A program made the translations under genes and the position numbers. The notes beneath the pieces were generated by a model. It did no database searches. It saw only the letters and a program-made list of their open reading frames with translations, and was not told where the DNA came from. Below are positions 19,841 through 26,369 of a DNA stretch of 36,758 bases, piece after piece. The DNA comes from Oscillospiraceae bacterium (lineage in GTDB: Bacteria; Bacillota; Clostridia; Oscillospirales; Oscillospiraceae), in assembly GCA_017416445.1 (NCBI GenBank), contig JAFQCJ010000023.1, positions 1-36,758 on the forward strand, in the 5' to 3' direction. Position 1 is the stretch's first letter; each line of letters starts with the position of its first letter.

Positions 19841-21025
19841 ATGGAACGGTTTGATTTTTACTCCCCCACAAAGATCCTGTTCGGCAAGGGCCGCGAAGAA
19901 GAGGTCGGCGCACAGGCCAAAGCCTTTGGCGGCACCCGGGTGCTGGTGGTCTATGGCGGAAAGAGTGCCCGTGAAAGCGGCCTCCTCAACCGCGTAGAGG
20001 ACTCCCTCGCCGCGGCAGGTCTGGAATATCTCTCTCTGGGCGGCGTACAGCCCAACCCCCGCCTCTCTCTTGCCCGGGAGATGGTGCAAAAGGGTATCGC
20101 CTTTGGCGCGGATATGGTGCTGGCAGTAGGCGGCGGCAGCGTTATCGATACGGCGAAGGGGGCGGCCCACGGTATCGCCAACCCCGAAACGGACATCTGG
20201 GATTTTTGGATGGGTAAGGCAAAGCTGACAAAAACCCTGCCCATCGGCGTGGTGCTGACCATCTCCGCCGCAGGTAGCGAGCTCAGCGACTCGGCGGTGC
20301 TGACAGATGAGATGCATCATGCAAAGCGAGGCCTTAACACCGACCTGCAGCGCCCCTGCTTCGCCATTATGAACCCTGAGCTTACTTTTACCCTGCCCAA
20401 ATATCAGGTAGCCTGCGGCGTGGTGGATATGCTGATGCACACACTGGAGCGGTATTTCAACCCCGTCACCTGCAACTTCCTCACCGATGAGATCGCCGAG
20501 AGCGTCATGCGCACGGTGGTGCATTACGGCCCCACGGCAGTAGCGGACAGCCACAACTATCAGGCAATGAGCGAGATCATGTGGGCCAGTTCCCTGTCCC
20601 ACAACAATCTCACGGGCCTTGGCAATGTGAAGGACTTCACCTGCCATCAGCTGGGCCACGAGATCGGCGGTATGTTTGATGTGGCCCACGGTGCAACACT
20701 GTCTGCAGTGTGGTGTTCCTGGGCCCGGTACTGCCTCAGTGTCAATCCCGGGCGCTTTGCCCGTCTGGGTGAGAAGGTCTTCGGTCTTGCACCTACAGGG
20801 GAGATCTACGCCGATGCCAATGCCGCTATTGATGCCGCCGAGTCTTTCTTTGCCTCTCTCGACATGCCCACCTGCCTCGAGGATCTGGGGATCGGTGCGG
20901 TGACGGAGGAGATTTTGGAGCAGTTGGCAGACGGCTTCACCCGCGGTCGCACCCGTACCTTCGGTCAGTTCAAGAACCTCGATTATGATGATGCTTTGAC
21001 CATCTATTCCATGGCAAATCGGTGA
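19841..21025 (+). CDS. Iron-containing alcohol dehydrogenase (butanol dehydrogenase type)
   Basis: A 394-residue group III (Fe-ADH) enzyme, reducing aldehydes such as butyraldehyde with NAD(P)H. The dinucleotide site GGGSVIDTAKG (97-107) and the four metal ligands Asp196, His200 (DMLMHTLERYF), His269 and His283 (CHQLGHEIGGMFDVAHG) are present, so it should be active. The sequence is closest in style to BdhA/YqhD. The ATG at 19841 follows AAGGAGG. It has its own promoter and stands alone, with a weak hairpin (21027-21041) and no clear terminator before the next gene. The substrate cannot be told from sequence; together with the thiolase at the left edge it fits a fermentative lifestyle. Confidence 0.92.
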   Translation: MERFDFYSPTKILFGKGREEEVGAQAKAFGGTRVLVVYGGKSARESGLLNRVEDSLAAAGLEYLSLGGVQPNPRLSLAREMVQKGIAFGADMVLAVGGGSVIDTAKGAAHGIANPETDIWDFWMGKAKLTKTLPIGVVLTISAAGSELSDSAVLTDEMHHAKRGLNTDLQRPCFAIMNPELTFTLPKYQVACGVVDMLMHTLERYFNPVTCNFLTDEIAESVMRTVVHYGPTAVADSHNYQAMSEIMWASSLSHNNLTGLGNVKDFTCHQLGHEIGGMFDVAHGATLSAVWCSWARYCLSVNPGRFARLGEKVFGLAPTGEIYADANAAIDAAESFFASLDMPTCLEDLGIGAVTEEILEQLADGFTRGRTRTFGQFKNLDYDDALTIYSMANR

Positions 21026-21090
21026 TGCAACAAAGCGTTGCGTGACATTTTCCTCGCTCCGTGCTACCGTACCGGCAGGAGGTGAGACAC

Positions 21091-21756
21091 ATGGTCTCGA
21101 AAAATTTATCTGTTCTCCGCAAGCGGGCGAACTTTACACAGGACGCTCTGGCCGAGAAACTCCATGTGACACGGCAGGCCGTCAGCAACTGGGAGACGGG
21201 GAAATGTCAGCCCGATGTGGAGACACTGGCTGCGCTGAGCGAAGCGCTGGGCTGCGACATCACCGAGCTGATCTATGGGGCAAAGCCTGCCCCATACCGC
21301 CGCTATGCCCGCCGCTACATTGTGTGGACGGCGGTTCTGGGCGCACTGGTGCTGTTTTTCCTCGGCTGCGAGATCTGGCTGGTGCCGTATCTGAATGCAC
21401 AGGCACAGGTCACCTTCGATGTGTTGCGCCCTTTCTATTATTGTATTTTTGCCCGTCCCATCGGCTATGCCGCTATGGGTGGTCTGTTGATTGCCGCACT
21501 GTCCCTCTGGGCAGATCTGCGATTGCCGAAAATACCGCGAGTGGTCTGCACAGCGACCGGCTTCCTTGTCGTTCTGTTGTGGCTTCTATTCCTCTTTATC
21601 TTTTTTGTCAGCATCTACGCAGATACCGCCCCGCCGTGGTGGTCGTTTTTCAGCCCGATCTTCCGCTTTTTCATGACCAATCCCGGGACTCGACTAATTA
21701 CCTGTCTCTTTCCCTTTCTTGGCGGTGCTGCCCTGTTTTTAGGCGCAGAAAGGTAA
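21091..21756 (+). CDS. Xre-family regulator with a C-terminal membrane domain
   Basis: A 221-residue protein joining an N-terminal helix-turn-helix (about residues 3-60, LRKRANFTQDALAEKLHVTRQAVSNWETG) to four hydrophobic segments (about 78-100, 118-138, 150-175, and near the C-terminus). The HTH is of the Cro/C1 type, and an HTH with a membrane tail is common in Clostridia as a small envelope-linked regulator. No target is known. The ATG at 21091 follows GGAGGTGAG; the frame runs 10 codons further upstream without a ribosome binding site. It lies 65 bp after the alcohol dehydrogenase gene and ends in a good terminator, so it may share that promoter. Confidence 0.85.
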   Translation: MVSKNLSVLRKRANFTQDALAEKLHVTRQAVSNWETGKCQPDVETLAALSEALGCDITELIYGAKPAPYRRYARRYIVWTAVLGALVLFFLGCEIWLVPYLNAQAQVTFDVLRPFYYCIFARPIGYAAMGGLLIAALSLWADLRLPKIPRVVCTATGFLVVLLWLLFLFIFFVSIYADTAPPWWSFFSPIFRFFMTNPGTRLITCLFPFLGGAALFLGAER

Positions 21757-21767
21757 ATTTCTCTATA

Positions 21768-21803
21768 GGGAAGCAGCCGTTTCGGCTGTTTCCCTTCCTT
21801 TTT
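21768..21803 (+). terminator. Terminator after the Xre gene
   Basis: A 12-bp stem (GGGAAGCAGCCG at 21768-21779 with 21783-21794, one G-U pair), a 3-nt loop, then TTCCTTTTT. Confidence 0.85.
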
Positions 21804-21825
21804 GCGCTTTCTGCGGAAAATATAG

Positions 21826-21854
21826 TTGACGGGTGGAAAAATATTCGATAACAT
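21826..21854 (+). promoter_or_regulatory. Promoter of the UroD-family gene
   Basis: TTGACG (21826-21831), 17-bp spacer, TAACAT (21849-21854). The start would be near 21861, about 42 nt before the ATG. Confidence 0.6.
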
Positions 21855-21902
21855 AGAGGGTAGAAATTCTTTTTCGCAAGAAAATGTTTGGAGGTATACA
21901 CA

Positions 21903-22889
21903 ATGCTGACCGGAAGAGAAAATTTGCGCGAGGTCATGAAGGTGGGCGGTAAGCCTGACCGCTTTGTCAAGCAGTATGAGTTTCTGAACCTGCTGGTGCC
22001 CGACACCTATTACATGGGCAATTATCCCGTGTTTCCCGGCTCCCCCGATGCCGTGGATCAGTTCGGCGTCACCTGGACACTGCCCGATGGACAGATGGGT
22101 GCATTCCCCCTCCACGACGATGCGCACCGCGTGCTGAAGGATATCACCCAGTGGCGTGAGATCCTGCATAAGCCCTTCATCCCCGAGGATCCCGGCTATT
22201 GGGGTATGCTCAACGGCATCGCCGCACAGACTGACCGTGAGAACCAGTATGTCTGCGCCGTCCAGACCCAGGGCATTTTCGAGCGTCTCCACGCCCTGAT
22301 GGGTATGGAAGATGCGCTGGCCAACTTCTATGAAGAGCCCGAGGAGATGCACGATCTCATCGACTTCCTCACGGAGTGCGAGCTGGACTTTGCCAAGGTG
22401 ATGATTGAAAAGTGTCATATTGAGGCAGTGCTGCACCACGATGACTGGGGTGCCACCGAGAACTCCTTCCTCTCCCCCGATATGTTCGAGGAGTTCATCC
22501 TCCCCGCCTATAAGAAGATCTACGGCTTCTATAAGGAAAATGGCGTGCTGATCGTCCACCACAACGACGGTTACGGCAAGAATCTCGTTCCTTTCATGAT
22601 CGAGATGGGCGTGGATATCTGGCAGGGCGGCATCCCCACCAACGATATCCCCGAGCTGATCGAGAAGTATGGCGACAAGATCACCTTCATGGGTGAGATC
22701 GAGACCCGCGTGCTGGATGTTCCCGGCTGGACCCAGGAAATGGTTGCCGCCGAAGTGGAGCGCGCCTGCCGCAAGTGTGGTACGCACGCCTTTATCCCCT
22801 GCCTCACCGCCGGTATGCCCTTCACCGCCTTCGGTGTCGGTCCCGCCGTGGACGCTGAGATCGAGCGCATGAGCAAGGAAATGTTCTAA
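21903..22889 (+). CDS. Uroporphyrinogen decarboxylase / MtaA-family protein
   Basis: A 328-residue protein of the UroD superfamily TIM barrel. In Clostridia such proteins are often methyltransferases of corrinoid-dependent demethylation rather than true HemE, and no heme genes are near. The family-type parts are DDWGATENSFLSPDMFEEFILPAYKKIY (read in segments) and the C-terminal ERACRKCGTHAFIPCLTAGMP region. The zinc motif of MtaA/CmuA (HxC) is not seen: the matching place reads VHHNDGYG. No corrinoid protein or MtrH partner is in the window. The ATG follows TTGGAGG. It has its own promoter and a terminator shared with the convergent ridA gene. Substrate unknown. Confidence 0.8.
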   Translation: MLTGRENLREVMKVGGKPDRFVKQYEFLNLLVPDTYYMGNYPVFPGSPDAVDQFGVTWTLPDGQMGAFPLHDDAHRVLKDITQWREILHKPFIPEDPGYWGMLNGIAAQTDRENQYVCAVQTQGIFERLHALMGMEDALANFYEEPEEMHDLIDFLTECELDFAKVMIEKCHIEAVLHHDDWGATENSFLSPDMFEEFILPAYKKIYGFYKENGVLIVHHNDGYGKNLVPFMIEMGVDIWQGGIPTNDIPELIEKYGDKITFMGEIETRVLDVPGWTQEMVAAEVERACRKCGTHAFIPCLTAGMPFTAFGVGPAVDAEIERMSKEMF

Positions 22890-22910
22890 TTCTTCCCCCC
22901 CATTACAGAC

Positions 22911-22949
22911 AACAAAAAATCCCGTCCTCTCGGACGGGATTTTTTTGTT
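22911..22949. terminator. Bidirectional terminator between the UroD-family gene and ridA
   Basis: ATCCCGTCC (22919-22927) pairs with GGACGGGAT (22932-22940) around TCTC, flanked by A6 on the left and T8 on the right, so it works on both strands. Confidence 0.92.
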
Positions 22950-22956
22950 GCTGGAT

Positions 22957-23337
22957 TTACTTGACGCAGATGGTCTCAATTTCCACCAGTGCGCCCTTGG
23001 GCAGGGCAGCAACCTCCACGGCGGAGCGGGCAGGATACTGTCCCTCGGTGAAGAACTCAGCGTACACCGCATTCATAGCGGCGAAATCACCCATGTTCTG
23101 CAAAAACACGGTGGTCTTGACCACATTGTCCATGGTGAGACCGGCGGCAGCAAGGACAGCCTTGATATTGTTCAGCACCTGACGGGTCTGAACGGTGATA
23201 TCTCCCTCCACCAGCACACCGGTGGCGGGATCAAAAGGCACCTGACCAGAGGTGACGACGAAGGTGCCGCAATCGATGGCCTGAGAATAGGGGCCGATGG
23301 CGGCGGGAGCAGCGGCAGTAGAGATAACAGTCTTCAT
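22957..23337 (-). CDS. ridA: RidA-family enamine/imine deaminase
   Basis: A 126-residue YjgF/YER057c/UK114 protein, normally a trimer that hydrolyses reactive 2-aminoacrylate and related imines released by PLP enzymes such as threonine dehydratase. The key features are GPYSQAI (15-21), the TSGQVPFDP segment, and the catalytic Arg104 in [20 protein letters not shown]. Length and motif match active RidA. The ATG at 23337 has GGAGG 10 nt upstream. It is alone on the minus strand, with its own promoter (23374-23402). Confidence 0.95.
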   Translation of the reverse strand: MKTVISTAAAPAAIGPYSQAIDCGTFVVTSGQVPFDPATGVLVEGDITVQTRQVLNNIKAVLAAAGLTMDNVVKTTVFLQNMGDFAAMNAVYAEFFTEGQYPARSAVEVAALPKGALVEIETICVK

Positions 23338-23373
23338 AAGAGGTTGCCTCCTTGTATCGTAGTTGTTGTCTTT

Positions 23374-23402
23374 ATCCTACATCACCGCCGCAAAAAAGTC
23401 AA
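23374..23402 (-). promoter_or_regulatory. Promoter of ridA
   Basis: On the minus strand TTGACT (23397-23402), 17-bp spacer, TAGGAT (23374-23379). The start would lie near 23367, about 30 nt before the ATG. Confidence 0.65.
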
Positions 23403-23429
23403 CGAGGAACCCTACCGGCCATGGCGCAA

Positions 23430-23486
23430 TATACTGATGCAGGGGGACTCTTCCCCACCATTTCTACCGAGAGGGGCACGATCAGC
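23430..23486 (+). promoter_or_regulatory. Upstream region of the ABC operon, with weak -10 and hairpin
   Basis: TATACT at 23430-23435 is a possible -10, but no -35 was found. It is followed by a small hairpin (GGGGA ... TCCCC, about 23443-23457) before the ATPase start. I do not recognise a known riboswitch in it. Confidence 0.3.
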
Positions 23487-24248
23487 ATGGAAAACGGCAT
23501 CACGCTGCAAGGCATTGGACTCACCTATCAGACGCAGGAGAGTGAGGTGGAGGCTCTGCGAGATGTGAGTTTTTCCGTATCTGGAGGAGAATTCGTGGCG
23601 CTGGTGGGCCCGTCAGGCTGCGGAAAATCCACCCTTCTCGGTGTGATCGCAGGCTTGGAGCAACCCGACAGCGGCACGGTCACGGTCTGCGGTGAAGTGG
23701 TTCGTGGTCCCTCCCGCCGAGTGGGGTTTATGCCACAGCGGGATCAGCTTTTCTCCTGGCGCACCATACGGGATAATGTGCTTTTGGGTCTGCAGATTCG
23801 CAGGGAACACGGCGAGGAGCACCGGCGGCATGTGGATGTGTTGCTGAGTCGGTACGGCCTCGACGGTTTCGCCCGACTCTATCCCGGTCAGCTCTCCGGT
23901 GGTATGCGCCAGCGCTGTGCCCTCATCCGCACACTGGCCACCGACCCCGATCTTCTGCTGCTGGATGAGCCTTTTTCGGCGCTGGATTACCAGACACGAC
24001 TCACCGTGTCGGGAGATATCTGGCGTATCATCCGCTCGGAGGGAAAAACCGCCCTGCTGGTGACCCACGATATCGCTGAGGCCGTCAGTATGGCAGACCG
24101 TGTGGTGGTTCTGTCGCAGCGACCTGCGGTGGTGAAGGCCATTTTTGATATGGGTCCGCTGCGCAGTCTCCCTCCCCTACAACGGCGGGAGAGTCCCCTG
24201 TTTTCCCGATTCTTTGACAGTGTCTGGAAGGAGCTGGAACTGCAATGA
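23487..24248 (+). CDS. ABC importer ATPase, NitT/TauT (SsuB/TauB) family
   Basis: A 253-residue ATPase with Walker A GPSGCGKST (41-49), Q-loop Gln84, signature LSGGM (136-140), Walker B LLLLDEP (156-162) and the H-loop His in LLVTHDIAEA. The insert RVGFMPQRDQLFSWRTI is typical of nitrate, taurine, sulfonate and thiamine-precursor importers. The ATG at 23487 is chosen because family similarity begins there and GAGAGGGG lies upstream; an ATG at 23421 is also in frame but adds unrelated residues. The permease start codon overlaps the stop (ATGA), so this is the first gene of a three-gene importer. Substrate not identifiable. Confidence 0.92.
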   Translation: MENGITLQGIGLTYQTQESEVEALRDVSFSVSGGEFVALVGPSGCGKSTLLGVIAGLEQPDSGTVTVCGEVVRGPSRRVGFMPQRDQLFSWRTIRDNVLLGLQIRREHGEEHRRHVDVLLSRYGLDGFARLYPGQLSGGMRQRCALIRTLATDPDLLLLDEPFSALDYQTRLTVSGDIWRIIRSEGKTALLVTHDIAEAVSMADRVVVLSQRPAVVKAIFDMGPLRSLPPLQRRESPLFSRFFDSVWKELELQ

Positions 24249-25057
24249 AAACCAATGCCCTTTCCACACGACGAGAGCTGTATCTCGCTGCACTTCGCCG
24301 TCGTCAGCGGTGTATCCGTTTCTGGCAGTTTGCGCTGTTGGTGGGCTTTTTTCTCTTCTGGGAGCTGAGCTGTCTTGTGGGATTAAGTGACGGGTTTCTC
24401 ACCAGTTCTCCTTCCCGAATGGCCCGCGCTTTTTGGAGTCTGTGCCGCAGTGGTGAGGTGCTGCTTCATGTCGGCACCTCCTGTCTTGAAACGGTGGTGG
24501 GCTTTTTACTGGGAACAGTTCTGGGTACACTGATCGCCATTGCCATGTGGTTCTTCCCCACTCTCAGCCGCATCCTTGATCCGTATCTGGTGGTGCTCAA
24601 CGCACTGCCAAAAACGGCACTCGGCCCAATTTTTATCGTCTGGATGGGAGCAGGAACGGGAGCCATTATCACCATGACACTGGCCATTTCCCTCATCGTC
24701 ACCATTCTCAACATGTATGAGGGGTTTCGCACTACCGACAGAGAAAAGCTTCGACTGATGGCAACGCTGGGTGCCACGCGGTGGCAGACCCTGCACTTTC
24801 TTGTACTGCCCGCCAACTACGGCACGCTGCTGAACACATTGAAGGTCAATGTAGGCCTCTCGTGGGTAGGGGTGATCATGGGGGAGTTTCTCGTCTCCCG
24901 CGCAGGCCTCGGTTATCTCATTGTCTATGGCTCCCAGGTATTCAACATGGACCTGGTGATGACGGCGGTAGTATTGCTGGCGGTGGCAGCGGTGGTGATG
25001 TACCGCCTTGTGCTGTTGGCGGAAAAACTGATTCATTCTTTATGGGGGGTATCTTGA
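24245..25057 (+). CDS. ABC importer permease, NitT/TauT (SsuC/TauC) family
   Basis: A 270-residue binding-protein-dependent permease with about six transmembrane segments. The cytoplasmic coupling loop is MYEGFRTTDREKLRLMATLGATRW (read in segments), which fits the EAA motif of this family. The final part MGEFLVSRAGLGYLIVYGSQVFNMDLV is also characteristic. ATGA overlaps link it to the ATPase before it and the binding protein after it, so the three proteins are made in coupled fashion. No frameshift or truncation is visible. Confidence 0.92.
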   Translation: MKTNALSTRRELYLAALRRRQRCIRFWQFALLVGFFLFWELSCLVGLSDGFLTSSPSRMARAFWSLCRSGEVLLHVGTSCLETVVGFLLGTVLGTLIAIAMWFFPTLSRILDPYLVVLNALPKTALGPIFIVWMGAGTGAIITMTLAISLIVTILNMYEGFRTTDREKLRLMATLGATRWQTLHFLVLPANYGTLLNTLKVNVGLSWVGVIMGEFLVSRAGLGYLIVYGSQVFNMDLVMTAVVLLAVAAVVMYRLVLLAEKLIHSLWGVS

Positions 25058-26055
25058 TGAAACGGATCCTTTGTGCAGCGCTGTGCGTGCTGCTGATGCT
25101 GCCGGTGCTGCTGTGCGGCTGCGGCAAAAAGACAGAGAACACCACGACGGTGCGCCTCAACGAGGTGACCCACTCGGTATTTTACGCACCGCAGTATGTC
25201 GCCATGGAACTGGGGTTCTTTGCCGAAGAGGGCCTCGATATCGAACTGGTAAACGGAGGCGGTGCCGATAAGGTCATGACAGCCGTGGTATCGGGCCAGA
25301 GTGACATCGGTCTGGCCGGGCCCGAAGCCTGTATCTACATTTACAATCAGGGCAAGGAGGACTATCCTCGTATCTTTGCCCAGCTGACAAAACGGGATGG
25401 GGCGTTTCTCATCGGTCGCTCCGACGAGGTCTTTGCATGGGATAACCTGCGGGGAAAGACCATCATCGGCGGCCGCAAGGGTGGTGTCCCTGAGATGACG
25501 CTGGAATATGTTATGCGAAAAAACGGCGTGGAGCCCCATGTGGATGCAGTAGTGGACACCTCGGTACAATTCAATTTGATGGCAGGCGCCTTTACAGGCG
25601 GACAGGGGGATTATGTGACTCTCTTTGAGCCCGCCGCGACGGAAGTCATCCTCTCGGGACAGGGATATCTCCTCTGCTCCATCGGTGAGGAATCAGGGGA
25701 AATCCCCTATACCGCCTACTTTGCCTCCCAGTCTTATCTGGCGGAAAACAGCGAGACTATCGCCGCCTTCTGTCGGGCACTTCATCGGGCAATGGCGTGG
25801 ATCGGGACCCACACCGATGCCGAGGTGGCCGAGGCCATTCTTCCCCAGTTTCCTGACACCGACCTGCAGGTTCTCACAGAGGTAACGGCACGGCACAGAT
25901 CCATTGACGCATGGAATAGCGGTCTCACTATGGCACCGGCCGCACTGGAGCGTTTGGAAGAGGTTATGACACAGGCCGGAGAACTGACAAGAGAGCAGTG
26001 GGTGGACTTCGATGCCCTTGTGGATAATTCATGGGCAGAAGCAACCAAAAACTGA
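25057..26055 (+). CDS. Substrate-binding lipoprotein, NMT1/THI5-like (NitT/TauT) family
   Basis: A 332-residue lipoprotein. The N-terminal signal ends in the lipobox LCGC, with Cys22 as the lipidated residue. The following VRLNEVTHSVFYAPQYVAMELGFFAEEGLDIELVNGG (in segments) is the start of the NMT1/THI5-like domain, which binds pyrimidine precursors of thiamine, riboflavin, sulfonates or nitrate in different members. GGADKVMTAVVSGQSDIGLAGPE is the usual first-lobe segment. The start ATG overlaps the permease stop codon. A terminator follows at 26066-26100. The ligand is unknown: the usual thiamine (TPP) riboswitch is not present upstream, which argues weakly against thiamine precursors. Confidence 0.92.
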   Translation: MKRILCAALCVLLMLPVLLCGCGKKTENTTTVRLNEVTHSVFYAPQYVAMELGFFAEEGLDIELVNGGGADKVMTAVVSGQSDIGLAGPEACIYIYNQGKEDYPRIFAQLTKRDGAFLIGRSDEVFAWDNLRGKTIIGGRKGGVPEMTLEYVMRKNGVEPHVDAVVDTSVQFNLMAGAFTGGQGDYVTLFEPAATEVILSGQGYLLCSIGEESGEIPYTAYFASQSYLAENSETIAAFCRALHRAMAWIGTHTDAEVAEAILPQFPDTDLQVLTEVTARHRSIDAWNSGLTMAPAALERLEEVMTQAGELTREQWVDFDALVDNSWAEATKN

Positions 26056-26065
26056 ACACTACCTG

Positions 26066-26100
26066 TTGTGGAGGCGGAAACACCGCCTCCACAATTTTAT
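26066..26100 (+). terminator. Terminator of the ABC importer operon
   Basis: A perfect 12-bp stem (TTGTGGAGGCGG at 26066-26077 with 26083-26094), a 5-nt loop, then TTTTAT. Confidence 0.92.
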
Positions 26101-26239
26101 GTTGACATAAAACCCCGTTTGGTTGCTGTTTTTTCCTTCTTTTGGATGGTTTTCCTGTGCAAACCCAATTATCATTCCCTAAATATGGTGTTTTCACGAC
26201 AAAACCCCTCAATTTTTTGTGTTTTTTTCGTTTTTTCTG
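26101..26239. other. AT-rich spacer with no gene seen
   Basis: About 140 bp with many T runs lie between the importer terminator and the promoter of the dockerin gene. I see no gene, RNA structure or strong repeat in it; the T-rich part just before 26240 may act as an upstream promoter element. Confidence 0.5.
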
Positions 26240-26268
26240 TAGACAAGCAGGGACGGTGATGGTATACT
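26240..26268 (+). promoter_or_regulatory. Promoter of the dockerin-cohesin operon
   Basis: TAGACA (26240-26245), 17-bp spacer, TATACT (26263-26268). Start near 26275, leaving a leader of about 95 nt. Confidence 0.7.
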
Positions 26269-26274
26269 TGCTTT

Positions 26275-26369
26275 GAATATTATTATGTAAATCTGCGCCC
26301 TGCCGTCGGCAGGGGGCTTGGTTTGCGTTGTCCCGATAGAATTTCTGTAGAGAGTCGAGGTACAGAAAG
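26275..26369 (+). promoter_or_regulatory. Structured 5' leader of the dockerin-cohesin operon
   Basis: Two hairpins are visible. The first is CCCTGCC/GGCAGGG (26298-26304, 26308-26314) with a 3-nt loop. The second is TTTCTGTA/TACAGAAA (26342-26349, 26361-26368) with an 11-nt loop that carries GAGG, the likely ribosome binding site, 9 nt before the ATG. The second stem ends one base before the start codon, so it could tune translation. It does not match a riboswitch class I know. Confidence 0.5.

Noticed and set aside
21027-21041. A terminator after the alcohol dehydrogenase gene
   Set aside because: The GCAAC/GTTGC stem is only 5 bp and lacks a T tract directly after it.
23338-23486. A TPP or guanidine riboswitch ahead of the ABC importer
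   Set aside because: The conserved CUGAGA and following core of the TPP class, and the conserved core of the ykkC class, are absent. Only a short hairpin was found.
26275-26369. A cyclic-di-GMP riboswitch in the dockerin leader
   Set aside because: The surface-protein context suggested it, but the conserved core bases of class I and II are absent.
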